Shown one piece after another: positions 10,968 through 20,346 of a stretch of 64,000 bases of DNA; position 1 is the stretch's first letter, and each line of letters opens with the position of its first letter. The notes under the pieces were generated by a model. The model searched no databases. It saw only the letters and a list, made by a program, of their open reading frames with translations, and was not told the DNA's origin. Position numbers and translations under genes: made by a program. Source of the DNA: Stenurella melanura (taxonomy: Eukaryota > Arthropoda > Insecta > Coleoptera > Cerambycidae); NCBI GenBank assembly GCA_963583905.1, contig OY757310.1, positions 90,539,546 through 90,603,545 on the forward strand, in the 5' to 3' direction.

Positions 10968-13900
10968 ATGTATACGTGTACTTGCGGTGCTAGTTTTACT
11001 CGAGGTGATAATATGCGACGTCATCAGAGACAGTCATGTAAAAATATAAATGATAATGGGCCTGGGGCAAAACAACCAAAATTAGATTCAACTCCTTCGA
11101 CATCTACAAATCAGCAAACGTGTTACAGCTGTAATGTGACTCTAACAGCTAGACAGATGAAATCTCATAAGAGGACATTGCAGCATAGAACAAATTCGTG
11201 TGTACCTTTGATGAATGGCGTAGAAATTGTCCGAAGTGCTTTCCAATATAGAATAATAAGTTACCGAGTGCATAGTGAAAATGAAAAATTGGACTATATA
11301 ATGTTTTTCAACGAAATTAGATATAAAGTATTGGATTTATTGCATGAAGTCCTGATGCTTCACAAAATAGTGAAGATAAACATGGAGACATTTGCCAGAT
11401 ACATATTGCAAACTCAAGAAGTGTCTGAAATGAAATCATTTAACACCTGCAATAAAATTTTGGATCAAGGTATGGATTTAGGCAGCTTTCTCGATACTTT
11501 TGTGGATATGATGGTTGCCCAAACTACAGAGTTCCAAGAACGCGATTCCGGTACGTAAATATTTATCGAAGTGTAGAATAATGATTAATAACTGCATATT
11601 ATTTTTAGGATGGGCCCTTGAGGAAATAAAATTTGTGGAAATAAATGTGAATAAGTACAGTCCACTACGTGGTTCATCATATATTAAACTACCAAAGTAC
11701 ATAGAAAACAAAAAGGCCGTAGTGAATATAGAAAACCAGGATCAATGCTGCTTTGCTTGGGCTGTAACTTCAGCACTGTATCCTGCAAATGGTCAAACAT
11801 CTGACATGTCATCTTATCCGCATTATTCAAGAGTTTTAAACTTGACAGGTATGGATTTTCCAGTTAAATTGCGCGATATTTCTAAATTTGAAGAATTGAA
11901 TAATATATCGATTAACGTATATGGTTTAGAAAAGAAATTTGAGAATAATAGAATAAAGTATGATGTTGTCGGACCTTTGCGTTACTCTGAGAAAAAATTA
12001 CGTATGCATGTTAATTTGTTATTAATTTCCTCGGAATGTGATGAAGATCACCATTGTTCAATAGACTGTGCCAAAACTCACTATTGTTGGATAAAGAATT
12101 TATCTGGGTTAGTTTCACATCAAATTTCTGCTCACGGACATAAAAAATATTTCTGTGACGGATGTTTGCTGTATTTTAGCAATGAGCGCCAGTTAATGCT
12201 TCATCAGAAAAATGATTGTAATCATATTTATACAACAACACCATCGACACAATTTCGGCTTGATAAATATGGAAAACAGGTACCGGAAAATATATTAAAA
12301 TTTGAAAATTTTGAAAAGCAAATGCAAGTACCATTCGTAGTATATGCTGATTTTGAATCAATTCTTAAACCAATAAATACGTGTGAGCCAAATCCTCAGT
12401 GCTCTTACACTAACAAAACCTTCATTCATGAGCCGTATTCTTTCGCATATTTCATAAAATGTTCTTTTGATAATTCCCTTTCCAAGTTTGAGCTATATAG
12501 AGGATCTGATGCTGCTAAGGTTTTTGTATCACGTATAGAATGTGATGTAAGAGAAATTTATAATACATATTTGAAAGATGTAACACCGATGGCTCCTCTA
12601 ACACCATCGGAGATAGAAAATTTTAACAATGCAACCGTTTGCGGTATATGTGAGAAACCCTTTAAAGAAGGTGACGTAAAAGTGAAAGATCATTGCCACA
12701 TAACTGGTAAAATAAGATTCGGTGCTGCTCATTCTATCTGTAATTTAAATTATAAAATTCCAAATTTTATCCCTGTTATATTTCACAATATGAGTGGATA
12801 TGACATACATCTATTTGTCAAAGAGTTGTGTGCACATAAAGATAAAATTGAAGTAATACCACAAAACAAGGAGAAATATATATCTTTCACAAAACACCTT
12901 TATATGCATGATTATGTTAACAGCAAGGGAGAAAATAAAAATAAATTTTTAAAATTACGATTCATTGATAGTTTCAAATTTATGTCAGCATCACTACAGC
13001 ATTTAGGAGAAAATTTATCAGACGATCAAATGGCTATGACTAGAAACTTTTGTGGTGATGACGTAAAATTTAATTTAATGCGTCGGAAAGGTGTATTTCC
13101 ATATAGCTTTGTAGATAGTTTAGAGAAGCTAAATAATCAAAATTTGCCTTCGAAAGAAGAATTTTATGATAACCTAAATGAAACACACATATCAGACGAA
13201 GATTACGAAAGAGCTCAAAATGTGTGGAGGTTGTTTGAGTGTAACAGTTTGGGATCTTATTCAGATATTTATTTAACCACAGACGTGCTACTTTTATGTG
13301 ACGTATTTGAAAATTTTCGTGAAATTTGCCTGAACAAGTATAAATTGGACGCGGCACATTACTTCACTAGTCCTGGTTTATCATGGGATGCTATGTTAAA
13401 ATTAACACAAGTAGAACTTGAGCTATTAACAGACATTGACATGATTCACTTTTTTAAAAGGGGTATACGTGGCGGGATAAGTCAGTGCTCAGAAAGGAAG
13501 CATATTGCAAACAATAAATTCCTACCTAATTATGACTGTACAGAACCTTCCTCATTTATTACATATCTCGACAGCACGAATTTATATGGCCATAGTATGT
13601 GTCAGATGCTGCCATCTAGCGGATTTGAGTGGATGTCTGAAAGAGAAATTCTCGATTTAGATATTACCAACATTTCAGATCAAAGCGCCATCGGGTATGT
13701 TTTTGAAGTAGACATACATTACCCGGAAGAATTACATGATTTGCACTCAGATCTCCCTTTTTTGGTAGAAAGCATTATACCACCGGAGTCAAAATCAAAA
13801 TCCTCGAAATTAATTCCAAATTTGAATGACAAAAAGAGATATGTTGTACATTACAGAAACCTGAAACAAGCCATTAAACATGGTTTAATGGTGTTAAAAA

Positions 13901-14934
13901 CACATAGAGTGCTTAAATTCAATCAGTCGGCGTGGTTAAAAAAATACATCGATTTGAATACAGAAATGCGAAACAATGCAACCAATAAGTTTGAAAGAGA
14001 CCAGTATAAGTTGATGAACAACTCAATTTTTGGAAAAACAATGGAAAATGTAGATAATAGAAAAGATATAAAGTTAGTGACTCACTGGGAAAGTATCAAA
14101 AAAACTGTAGGTGCAAATGCACTAATAGCTCGGCCAAATTTTAAGTCATGCACAATTTTCTCAGAGGATTTTGTGGCCATTGAAATGGGTAAATTGAGGG
14201 TCTTATATAACAAGGCGATTTTTGTTGGCTTTTGCGTGCTTGAATTGTCAAAGACTGTATTGTATGAGTTCTTTTACGAAGTTATTAAAAGTAAATTTGG
14301 CAATGATGCTTCCTTGCTGTACACTGACACTGATTCATTAATAATCAAAATTTTTACTGACAATTTTTACGACTTTATCATACAAAATCCCGAAAAATTT
14401 GATACGTCCAATTACACTGTAGGAAACAAATTTAATATTCCAAAAAATCCATCGGTGCTCGGAAATATGAAAGATGAGTTTCCTGGGGATCCTATAATTA
14501 GCTTTTATGGTACGGGAGCCAAAGCCTATTACGTGCAATCCGTCAATAACGAATTAAAAAAAGCAAAAGGTGTCAAGAAGTCGGTTATTAAAAAAGAATT
14601 GACATTAGACGACTACAGGAAAGTTGTGGAACAAGGGGGTTTAATATTTAGAAAAATGAACACGTTTAGAAGTCATTTACATGATATATATACGGAGATG
14701 CGTAATAAAGTAGCACTTTCTCATCACGACGATAAGCGTTTTGTTATTCCAAATACCACAAAAACTTTGCCTTGGGGACACTCTGATATAAGATTCTTTC
14801 AAAGTGAACCAAAGCAAAACGTCGAGATGCTAATATCAGCCGTAAATAGTCTCGAACGAGGTGTTGAAAAAAATAATGATAATTTAGATGCTTTACTTGC
14901 CGCAATAGCCGAGTTAAACAATGAATATGTGTAA
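10968..14934 (+). CDS. POLB: Protein-primed family B DNA polymerase (two exons)
   Basis: Exon 1 (10968-11550) and exon 2 (11609-14934), joined across a 58-nt GT-AG intron, give a protein of about 1302 residues. The N-terminus has C2H2-like fingers (C at 4, 6 and 23; CYSC near residue 52). A Cys/His endonuclease-VII-like patch lies around residues 535-575 (CGIC..DHCH near 555). The exonuclease motifs are present: D442-F-E444, NMSGYD with D593, and D753 in YLTTD. So are the polymerase motifs: D849 with NLYG (motif A), NNSIFGK near 998 (motif B) and YTDTDS at 1100-1105 (motif C). All catalytic acids seen are intact. It should replicate the linear element by protein priming. AATAAA follows at 15081. 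Confidence 0.95.
11551..11608 (+). other. Intron in the polymerase gene (58 nt)
   Basis: GTACGTAAAT at the donor and TATTTTTAG at the acceptor. Without splicing, exon 1 ends at TAA (11557-11559) and the conserved region beginning GWALEE has no start. Removing 58 nt restores the frame through a split glycine codon (G|GA). The fit to the conserved polymerase sequence on both sides is the reason for calling an intron rather than a frameshift. Confidence 0.88.
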
Positions 14935-15080
14935 CATATAATGCTTTTAATACTAACGCAAAGATCGGCGAACGTCCTACTAAACTGGAAAATTCATCCC
15001 TAATATTTCACTTAATCAATTTAAAACAGTATTTAGTCAGTTGTAGCAAATGTATGACATGTGTTCTCTTATTGGTTGTT

Positions 15081-15086
15081 AATAAA
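15081..15086 (+). terminator. Polyadenylation signal of the polymerase gene
   Basis: AATAAA about 150 bases after the polymerase stop codon; a second one (AAATAAATTG) lies near 15123. Confidence 0.55.
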
Positions 15087-15217
15087 ATTTATACATGAAT
15101 TGTTGTGTTTCTTTTCTCTCAAAATAAATTGTAATCAAATAATGTAAAGTGTATACTATTAACGCTTTCAGCTATTACACCACTTTATTACTGAGAGTGT
15201 GCATAGTCGAAGTTTGG

Positions 15218-15335
15218 TATAGTTCTCTTCATATACTTAAGGCACATAAAAAGTGTAGGCGCCTTTGACTTTAGGGTAAAGATCAAATACCCTGACATTT
15301 TGTTATTTGCTTTAAATATATGAAGAGAACTATAT
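15218..15335. mobile_element. Fold-back MITE inside the Polinton
   Basis: The arms TATAGTTCTCTTCATATA (15218) and TATATGAAGAGAACTATA (15317) are exact reverse complements, and the interior also pairs (TTAAGGCACATAAAAAGTGT.. against AAATGTCAGGG..GCTTTAA). The same element family appears at 40673-40798 in the host flank (GGCAAATAAAAAATGTCGGAG...GACACATTTTATGTGCC). It landed in the spacer between two genes of the Polinton. Confidence 0.8.
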
Positions 15336-15416
15336 CGATGTGGGGACTTGAAATGTGCAGATACATTAACGATGGGGGTGAATTTAAACCAATCAGAAAA
15401 ATGGGTGGGGAGGAGT

Positions 15417-15430
15417 AGTGGGGGTGAACT
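15417..15430 (+). promoter_or_regulatory. Recurrent upstream motif AGTGGGGGTGAACT
   Basis: This motif lies 136 bases upstream of the 15566 gene; a weaker copy (ATGGGGGTGAATTT) is at 15372. Related copies precede the 17894 gene (17817-17830), the 17637 minus gene (17694-17706) and the 29494 minus gene (29681-29693). It may be a promoter element shared by the element's genes. Confidence 0.45.
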
Positions 15431-15565
15431 CCTCTACATAAGCGCCAGCAATGCTAACAAGATTCATTTCGTCTTCAGCTATCCTTAAGTGCTGACGGGT
15501 CGTTAAAAGACTTAAACGCTTTTTGCTTTGTGTTAGTTGTTGTTAGTGACTTAAAAAAAAAAAAA

Positions 15566-16636
15566 ATGGAAGGAAGTAGCTATTCGCAGATGGCTGGTGG
15601 TAGCAGGAAGAGAGCTGCTTCTCCAATATTGGATGTTTTGACGGCGATGGCCTTTGTGTCGAATTTTAGACCATCACAGGAGGACGCCGTGCGTACAAAC
15701 AGTGGTGGTGGTGGCGGTAGCAATAACTTCAACGACATCAATGTGGGTGCTACTGATTTTAACGACATCGACGTGGATTACCACCTCTCCCAGGATGTGA
15801 TTGAAGAATACAATCCGGAGTTATATCGTATCCTGGATGAGGTGGAGCGTAATGTGGTAGAAGAAGCTGCTGTGCCACTTCAGGACGCGGGTCCCAATGT
15901 CGGTGGCGTCAAAGACCAAGGCAAGTTCAAAGAGCCGATTGATTTGCCCCTTCCTGCATTCGCCAGAAAGAATAATGCTGACGTTGTCGAAGATTCCGGG
16001 GATGAATTTCAACCACCCAAGAAGTCTAAGAATTCACCAGGTCCTTCTAGGATTTCTAGACCGGCTCCTAGGAATAATCGTTCTTCAAAAAAGGGTAAGG
16101 CGGCCAAATCCAAGAAGGGTGATCATCGTAGCATCCTTAGAAACATTTTGGAAGAACCAGCTCCTCTTACTCCTAGTGTGCAGAAAAAATCCAAAAAAGG
16201 TAAGGAGCCTGTCGTGAAATCGAGACCACAGGACAGCATTCATCGTTCCTCGCCTGTTAATTTAAGCGACTCTTCCGATGAAGAACAAGAGATTTTTTCT
16301 CAGATCGGTGACAGGGATATCTTCAGCAACTTCGGCAAATTACTGGAAAAAGTGAAGCGTGAAACAGCAGAGAAAACGTCCGCCCGCGCTGGTGATGACA
16401 AATTACGGGATACCGCCAGGCGAGCCATTCTCTTAGCAAAACAAAACATCGAAGCCTCACAAAAGAAAATACAGGAAGAAAATGAAAAAATCAAAGCCGA
16501 AGAACAAACTATTTCGCATTACACCGATCTATTAACAGGTGCAGACGAACGAGAGGTCGCTGAAGCAAAGGCTGAAAAAAAGTTGAAGGTCGTGAAAAAA
16601 CAATGTAAGGTCATTGAAAAAATATTGGTAATGTGA
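15566..16636 (+). CDS. Unidentified basic/coiled-coil protein, probably nuclear
   Basis: I chose the ATG at 15566, right after an A13 tract; upstream in-frame codons are non-AUG. The product is about 356 residues. The N-terminal third is Gly/Asn/Asp-rich (GGGGGSNN and two NDI.V repeats). The middle is disordered, with Pro and several Lys clusters (PPKKSK, SSKKGKAAKSKKG) that look like nuclear localisation signals, and a Ser/Asp/Glu patch (NLSDSSDEEQE) resembling a CK2 or SUMO-interaction site. The last 100 residues are charged and heptad-like (coiled coil). It lies next to the polymerase and reads the same way, so a role in replication, such as a terminal protein or DNA-binding cofactor, is possible but only inferred. 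I do not recognise the family. AATAAA follows at 16701. Confidence 0.8.
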   Translation: MEGSSYSQMAGGSRKRAASPILDVLTAMAFVSNFRPSQEDAVRTNSGGGGGSNNFNDINVGATDFNDIDVDYHLSQDVIEEYNPELYRILDEVERNVVEEAAVPLQDAGPNVGGVKDQGKFKEPIDLPLPAFARKNNADVVEDSGDEFQPPKKSKNSPGPSRISRPAPRNNRSSKKGKAAKSKKGDHRSILRNILEEPAPLTPSVQKKSKKGKEPVVKSRPQDSIHRSSPVNLSDSSDEEQEIFSQIGDRDIFSNFGKLLEKVKRETAEKTSARAGDDKLRDTARRAILLAKQNIEASQKKIQEENEKIKAEEQTISHYTDLLTGADEREVAEAKAEKKLKVVKKQCKVIEKILVM

Positions 16637-16700
16637 AAGTTGTGTTAAAAAATGTTAGAAATAGTTATAATTCGTTCTCTGTAGGTTAGGTTGTAACGTA

Positions 16701-16706
16701 AATAAA
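16701..16706 (+). terminator. Polyadenylation signal
   Basis: AATAAA 65 bases after the stop of the 15566-16636 gene. Confidence 0.55.
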
Positions 16707-16944
16707 TGGTATGTTAAAAAGAGTATTTCCTTTCATTTCTTGTAACAGCGTAAACATATATTTGGAAATAAAATAAAATATAATATAATAATTTATAATA
16801 AAATAAAAAACATGTAACGCCACTGTCACTGTGTATATTGAATTTGAATTTATACAGTACGCGGGTATTGGCAGGATACAACGGTATGCAACCAACAACA
16901 CTACTATGTGTATATGGAGTTGGGCAAAACACACCTCATACGTC

Positions 16945-17070
16945 TTACTTAGTGAGACATCTAGCGGTCGCTAGAATAATAACTGTATTCCTGTATAGAG
17001 TTGCCTATGGTACGTACAAAAATAACTTACTTCGTTGGGTGACATTTAGAGGTCGGTAGAATAATAACAA
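16945..17070. repeat. Imperfect direct repeat in an intergenic gap
   Basis: CTTACTTAGTGAGACATCTAGCGGTCGCTAGAATAATAAC (about 16945) is repeated as CTTACTTCGTTGGGTGACATTTAGAGGTCGGTAGAATAATAAC (about 17027). The rest of the gap from 16707 to 17304 is AT-rich and I see no gene in it. Confidence 0.6.
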
Positions 17071-17304
17071 TAATGCAATCGGTCAGTGGCGCACTGTATG
17101 CTACATATTTTTATATTTAATTACTGTATTTATTTTTGATTACATTATTCTCAACTCAAAATTATAATGGTATAATTTGGTAATTTAAGCAAATATTTGT
17201 TAATAAAAAAATACTTTTTCTGTGCTGATATTTTATTATATAACTCATAAAAAAAAAATAGAAAGATTACAAATTTATTTATTTTTATTACATAACATAA
17301 AAAG

Positions 17305-17637
17305 TTATACATCTATTTCTTCTTCTTCTTCGTCTTCTGACCCACTGTTCAGTGACCATTCACTCGGTGAACTAGATCTGCTAGGCGGCTCTACCTCTAT
17401 AGATGAGCTAGGACTACTGGGTGGCTCAACTCCCAATGGTCTCCACCATTCTGAACCATCAGGACCATCCTGGTTTAGATCATCCAAGTAGCGTACTAAC
17501 GGCACAGACCAAGTACTACTGTCTGGCATGTTACCATTATCTCTGTACTCCATGGCCATTCTGTATTCGTATTCCCAGAATGGCATTGTCGACTCTGCGC
17601 AGTCGCTGGAACTTATTGTATTGTCTTGAGCAGCCAT
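17305..17637 (-). CDS. Small acidic Ser-rich protein, paralogue of 17894-18196
   Basis: The start is the ATG at 17637 (MAAQD), giving 110 residues. The protein begins with a QDNTISSSD segment and ends in a Ser/Pro-rich stretch (SRSSSPSEWSL) followed by a run of Glu/Asp (EDEEEEEID). The divergently transcribed neighbour at 17894 has the same plan: QDHTVSSSSD near the start, DRSPSLWSL, then an acidic tail. They therefore look like an inverted duplication. No enzyme motif or membrane segment is visible. Acidic tails of this sort occur in transcriptional or histone-binding modulators; that is a guess. A TATA-like element (TTTATATAA on the minus strand, about 17685-17693) lies about 50 bases upstream. 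A minus-strand AATAAA is at 17274-17279. Confidence 0.72.
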   Translation of the reverse strand: MAAQDNTISSSDCAESTMPFWEYEYRMAMEYRDNGNMPDSSTWSVPLVRYLDDLNQDGPDGSEWWRPLGVEPPSSPSSSIEVEPPSRSSSPSEWSLNSGSEDEEEEEIDV

Positions 17638-17684
17638 TTCTTGCAACTTTGCAGTTTAACTGAGAAACATGATGAGGGGAGTTT

Positions 17685-17706
17685 CTTATATAAATGGACC
17701 CCCACT
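17685..17706 (-). promoter_or_regulatory. TATA box plus AGTGGGGGT motif for the 17637 gene
   Basis: Read on the minus strand, AGTGGGGGTCCAT is followed directly by TTATATAAG, 50-70 bases before the ATG at 17637. Confidence 0.5.
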
Positions 17707-17816
17707 CTATATTATAACCAACATTTGCAAGAATTGTGGGTACTAGGTTCATCATATACGGATTTTTCTCATGGTAACATTGCCGTCGCCACCACTATCG
17801 TAAACGTGGGAGAGAA

Positions 17817-17830
17817 AGTGGGGGTAAACT
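17817..17830 (+). promoter_or_regulatory. AGTGGGGGTAAACT motif upstream of the 17894 gene
   Basis: This is the same motif as at 15417 and, on the other strand, 17694; it lies 64 bases before the ATG. The 256-bp gap between the two divergent genes holds one copy facing each way. Confidence 0.45.
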
Positions 17831-17893
17831 GACATACTTAAAACTGAGAGAATTCTCTATTCTTTATCAGTTCTGTATTAGAGAGCTCTCACT

Positions 17894-18196
17894 ATGAATA
17901 CTGAGATTCAAGATCATACCGTGTCGTCCAGCAGTGATCCGATACTTAGTGGACCAGATTATTGGGCAGAGTCCCTTCTACGATTGTTATCACAGCTACC
18001 ACCTTTGGAAGATATTGAGGACACCCCACCGGTGCCTGATAGTACGACCGAGGACTGTGGAGACAGTAGAGTAGAGCCCATGGGGTCGATGGATCGGTCA
18101 CCGTCACTCTGGAGTCTGGAGACCATTCCAAATGAGGACGACTATGATAGTGACGAGGTATCCGATGAAGAATATATGGATGATGAAGATATTTAA
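17894..18196 (+). CDS. Small acidic protein, paralogue of 17305-17637
   Basis: The product is 100 residues starting MNTEIQDHTVSSSSD. An internal hydrophobic stretch (YWAESLLRLLSQLPPLEDI) has the LxxLL-like spacing LLRLL. The C-terminus is DRSPSLWSL followed by an Asp/Glu-rich tail of about 25 residues. Similarity to the protein at 17305-17637 is clearest in the SSS and SPS.WSL blocks. The estimated pI is very low. The function is unknown. AATAAA follows at 18239. Confidence 0.72.
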   Translation: MNTEIQDHTVSSSSDPILSGPDYWAESLLRLLSQLPPLEDIEDTPPVPDSTTEDCGDSRVEPMGSMDRSPSLWSLETIPNEDDYDSDEVSDEEYMDDEDI

Positions 18197-18244
18197 TTTT
18201 TGTAATTAATAATTTATACAAATGTTTTTTTTTATGTAAATAAA

Positions 18245-18754
18245 TATATCGATTCTAAGAAATTATTTGTTTATTATTCTCTATTTTAAGTGCAAAATAA
18301 AGTGGGGTAAATTGACTTACATAATAAGAAATTAGTACATTTGTCTTCACTTGAGTAGCATAATATCGCTTTACTATAGCAGTCTAGCCTATACCAACCC
18401 CATATTCATTTTATACTAGTGCCATTCAACCACCACAACGTACATTAAGAGTGAGGTGGTAGACTGTTTCTTATACACAGATTATTTTTTTCATAGCAGC
18501 ATTTCCACCACATAGACAGATATTTTAAATTATATCTTATTTTTTTTAGACTTTACAAGATGTAAAAAAAACACATTTTCATATTACAGAAATATTTATT
18601 TACAAAAAAAAAAAAAAAGAATTATATTTACAAAAAAAAAGAAGTATAAAAGGAAGTAAAAATATATATATATTTACAATAAAATACAACATAACTAAAC
18701 TAACATAACTAAACTTACTTAACTAAACTAACTTAACTATTTACATATTTACAA
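18245..18754. other. AT-rich gap with poly-A tracts and a TAACTAAAC-type short tandem repeat
   Basis: No gene is visible. AGTGGGGTAAATT (18301) resembles the upstream motif seen elsewhere, but no ORF follows. A15 and A9 tracts are near 18605-18640, and (TAACTAAAC)-like repeats at 18690-18740 lie just before the end of the minus-strand gene. Confidence 0.5.
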
Positions 18755-19384
18755 TTAGGTTTTTTTATTGTTGTTACATATATTGCAAATTTCCACAGGC
18801 CTTATTTGATGTAGTGGATTTCTACACGATTTACAGTCATCTCTCACACCATCGGCCAATCGTGTGGTACTATGTATGTCGATGTGCCGATGGAGTGACT
18901 GATCGACACGTCTCTGGTAGTCCATGTAACACATGTAGCATAATTCGTAATCTGTACCACCTCTTACATCTATAGCTACATATGCCATGGTTGTACAAAA
19001 CAATGCCTCATTATCGTGCCCTCTTTGTAGATACCTGTGGGCCTGTTCTACTTCGTTCTCCTCGTCCGATACATCAGCCACGATACCATCGTCGTCCGTA
19101 TCAATATCATGTCGGACGACTTCCTGTTCTTCAACAACAGCTTCTTCATCTACGCCTGCGTCTTCGAGGATATCCCCCTCGTCATCGGAGCGCAGATCTT
19201 CTTCTTCTACCTCGCCCATAACGACCTCAGGAATATCGACTTCGGCATCAGGAATTTCGACTTCGGCATCCAATTCATCACCCCATTGGTTATTAATTAA
19301 ATCAACTTCCGCCAACCAGTCAAGGAATTCAAAATTGGTGTATCCCGTGGGTGCACCAACCATAAACTTTCGTAAACCAGCCAT
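18755..19384 (-). CDS. Acidic protein with C-terminal CxxC zinc-binding region
   Basis: The product is 209 residues from the ATG at 19384. Residues 1-35 are mixed. Residues 36-115 are extremely acidic with short repeats (EVEIPDAEVDIPEV, then Asp/Glu runs). The C-terminal 75 residues carry CYMC, CKSC and CNIC pairs plus spaced His (HRHIDIH), which could form a zinc ribbon or RING-like fold. TATATAAA lies about 90 bases upstream on the minus strand. It is divergently transcribed from the Cys-rich gene at 19616. No family is recognised; a regulatory role is inferred only from composition. Confidence 0.75.
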   Translation of the reverse strand: MAGLRKFMVGAPTGYTNFEFLDWLAEVDLINNQWGDELDAEVEIPDAEVDIPEVVMGEVEEEDLRSDDEGDILEDAGVDEEAVVEEQEVVRHDIDTDDDGIVADVSDEENEVEQAHRYLQRGHDNEALFCTTMAYVAIDVRGGTDYELCYMCYMDYQRRVDQSLHRHIDIHSTTRLADGVRDDCKSCRNPLHQIRPVEICNICNNNKKT

Positions 19385-19472
19385 TGAAGATTTAAGAAAT
19401 TAACGTCAGTGTAGAGAGACACAGATAGTGTAGTGTTGAAAATCAACTGACTTGTATCGAGTCACCTCCTCG

Positions 19473-19480
19473 TTTATATA
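19473..19480 (-). promoter_or_regulatory. TATA box of the 19384 gene
   Basis: TATATAAA on the minus strand, about 90 bases before the ATG. The 231-bp gap to the divergent gene also holds three TGACGTCA-like CRE motifs on the plus strand (TTGATGACGTCATG at about 19483, CTCTGACGTCAGC at about 19503). Confidence 0.6.
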
Positions 19481-19615
19481 CAGTTGATGACGTCATGTCA
19501 CCTCTGACGTCAGCGCCCTCAGCATCTACTTAAATGAGAATGAACACAATGAGGAGCACAGTTATTATTCTGCTTTCATACTGTACATATTGTAAAGTAT
19601 TAAGAAGTATTAAAA

Positions 19616-20077
19616 ATGCCTTTTCCAAAAGAGTGGCTGTCAAAACCAACCATTGCAGCATATCCTTTTAGAATGAATGACCAAATGGTGTGTCATAACT
19701 GCTACGTTTCCTGGCCGAAGGAATATTTCAATCCATGTACGGGCTTGTGTGGAATTTGTGTAAGGGAGAATCCTGTGTCAATTCAGAGGTTCCAAGGAAG
19801 AAAAGCTGGGGAACGTCAGTGTCGTAAATGTCTTCAAATGTTGGCTCGCAGCAACTTCGGAATAATGAGAGATGTTTGTGGTGTTTGCATGGTGGACCAT
19901 CCATTAAGGCAGCGGTGTATGGCATGTGATAAATTCGGGAGCAATTGCTGGAATAATATATGCAGCCAGTGTAGACATAATAAACTATTGTGCGAAAATG
20001 TCGGTCACTATTATGTGGATATGTTGCATCACAATAGAAAATGCTGGTGTCCTGGAATCGAGAAATTCGAATGTTAA
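19616..20077 (+). CDS. Cysteine-rich multi-CxxC protein
   Basis: The product is 153 residues. At least seven CxxC-type pairs are spread over the length: CHNC, CGIC, CRKC, CGVC, CMAC, CSQC and a final CWC, with His near the end (HYYVDMLHHNRKC). The pattern suggests several tandem zinc-binding loops, as in small viral or transposon regulators. It is next to and divergent from the acidic zinc protein at 18755-19384, so the two may be co-regulated from the CRE-like region between them. AATAAA follows near 20144. I do not recognise the family. Confidence 0.75.
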   Translation: MPFPKEWLSKPTIAAYPFRMNDQMVCHNCYVSWPKEYFNPCTGLCGICVRENPVSIQRFQGRKAGERQCRKCLQMLARSNFGIMRDVCGVCMVDHPLRQRCMACDKFGSNCWNNICSQCRHNKLLCENVGHYYVDMLHHNRKCWCPGIEKFEC

Positions 20078-20346
20078 GGCGTGGGATTTCATGAAGAATT
20101 TTTTTTTTTACAATAATTTGTATTTTTTACATATTTTGCTTAAAATAAAATATATTTATATTAATTTGTTTTTTCTTCTCTTTAACTTAACGAAATATAA
20201 AATCTAAATACTGTTACAGTGAAATAAAGCAATTCAATAATGAATTTTATACGTTTAAATAAAACACATTAATATCGTATACATATTTTATTTCCATATT
20301 ACTGATACATAAGTAAATATATAAATTGATTATGCATATTTTACAT
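20078..20346. terminator. Convergent 3' ends with polyadenylation signals on both strands
   Basis: This is the gap between the Cys-rich gene (plus) and the integrase (minus). AAAATAAAATATA at about 20143 serves the plus strand; TTTTATTTCC at about 20286 reads as GGAAATAAAA on the minus strand. Confidence 0.5.

Noticed and set aside
11515..11608. Separate upstream start for the polymerase within the second frame
   Set aside because: The first 32 codons of that frame are intron and antisense-like sequence with no conservation; splicing from exon 1 explains the N-terminus.
15530..15565. GTG or other upstream start for the 356-aa protein
   Set aside because: The in-frame upstream codons are a poly-A tract and unconserved; the ATG at 15566 is the first AUG of this frame.
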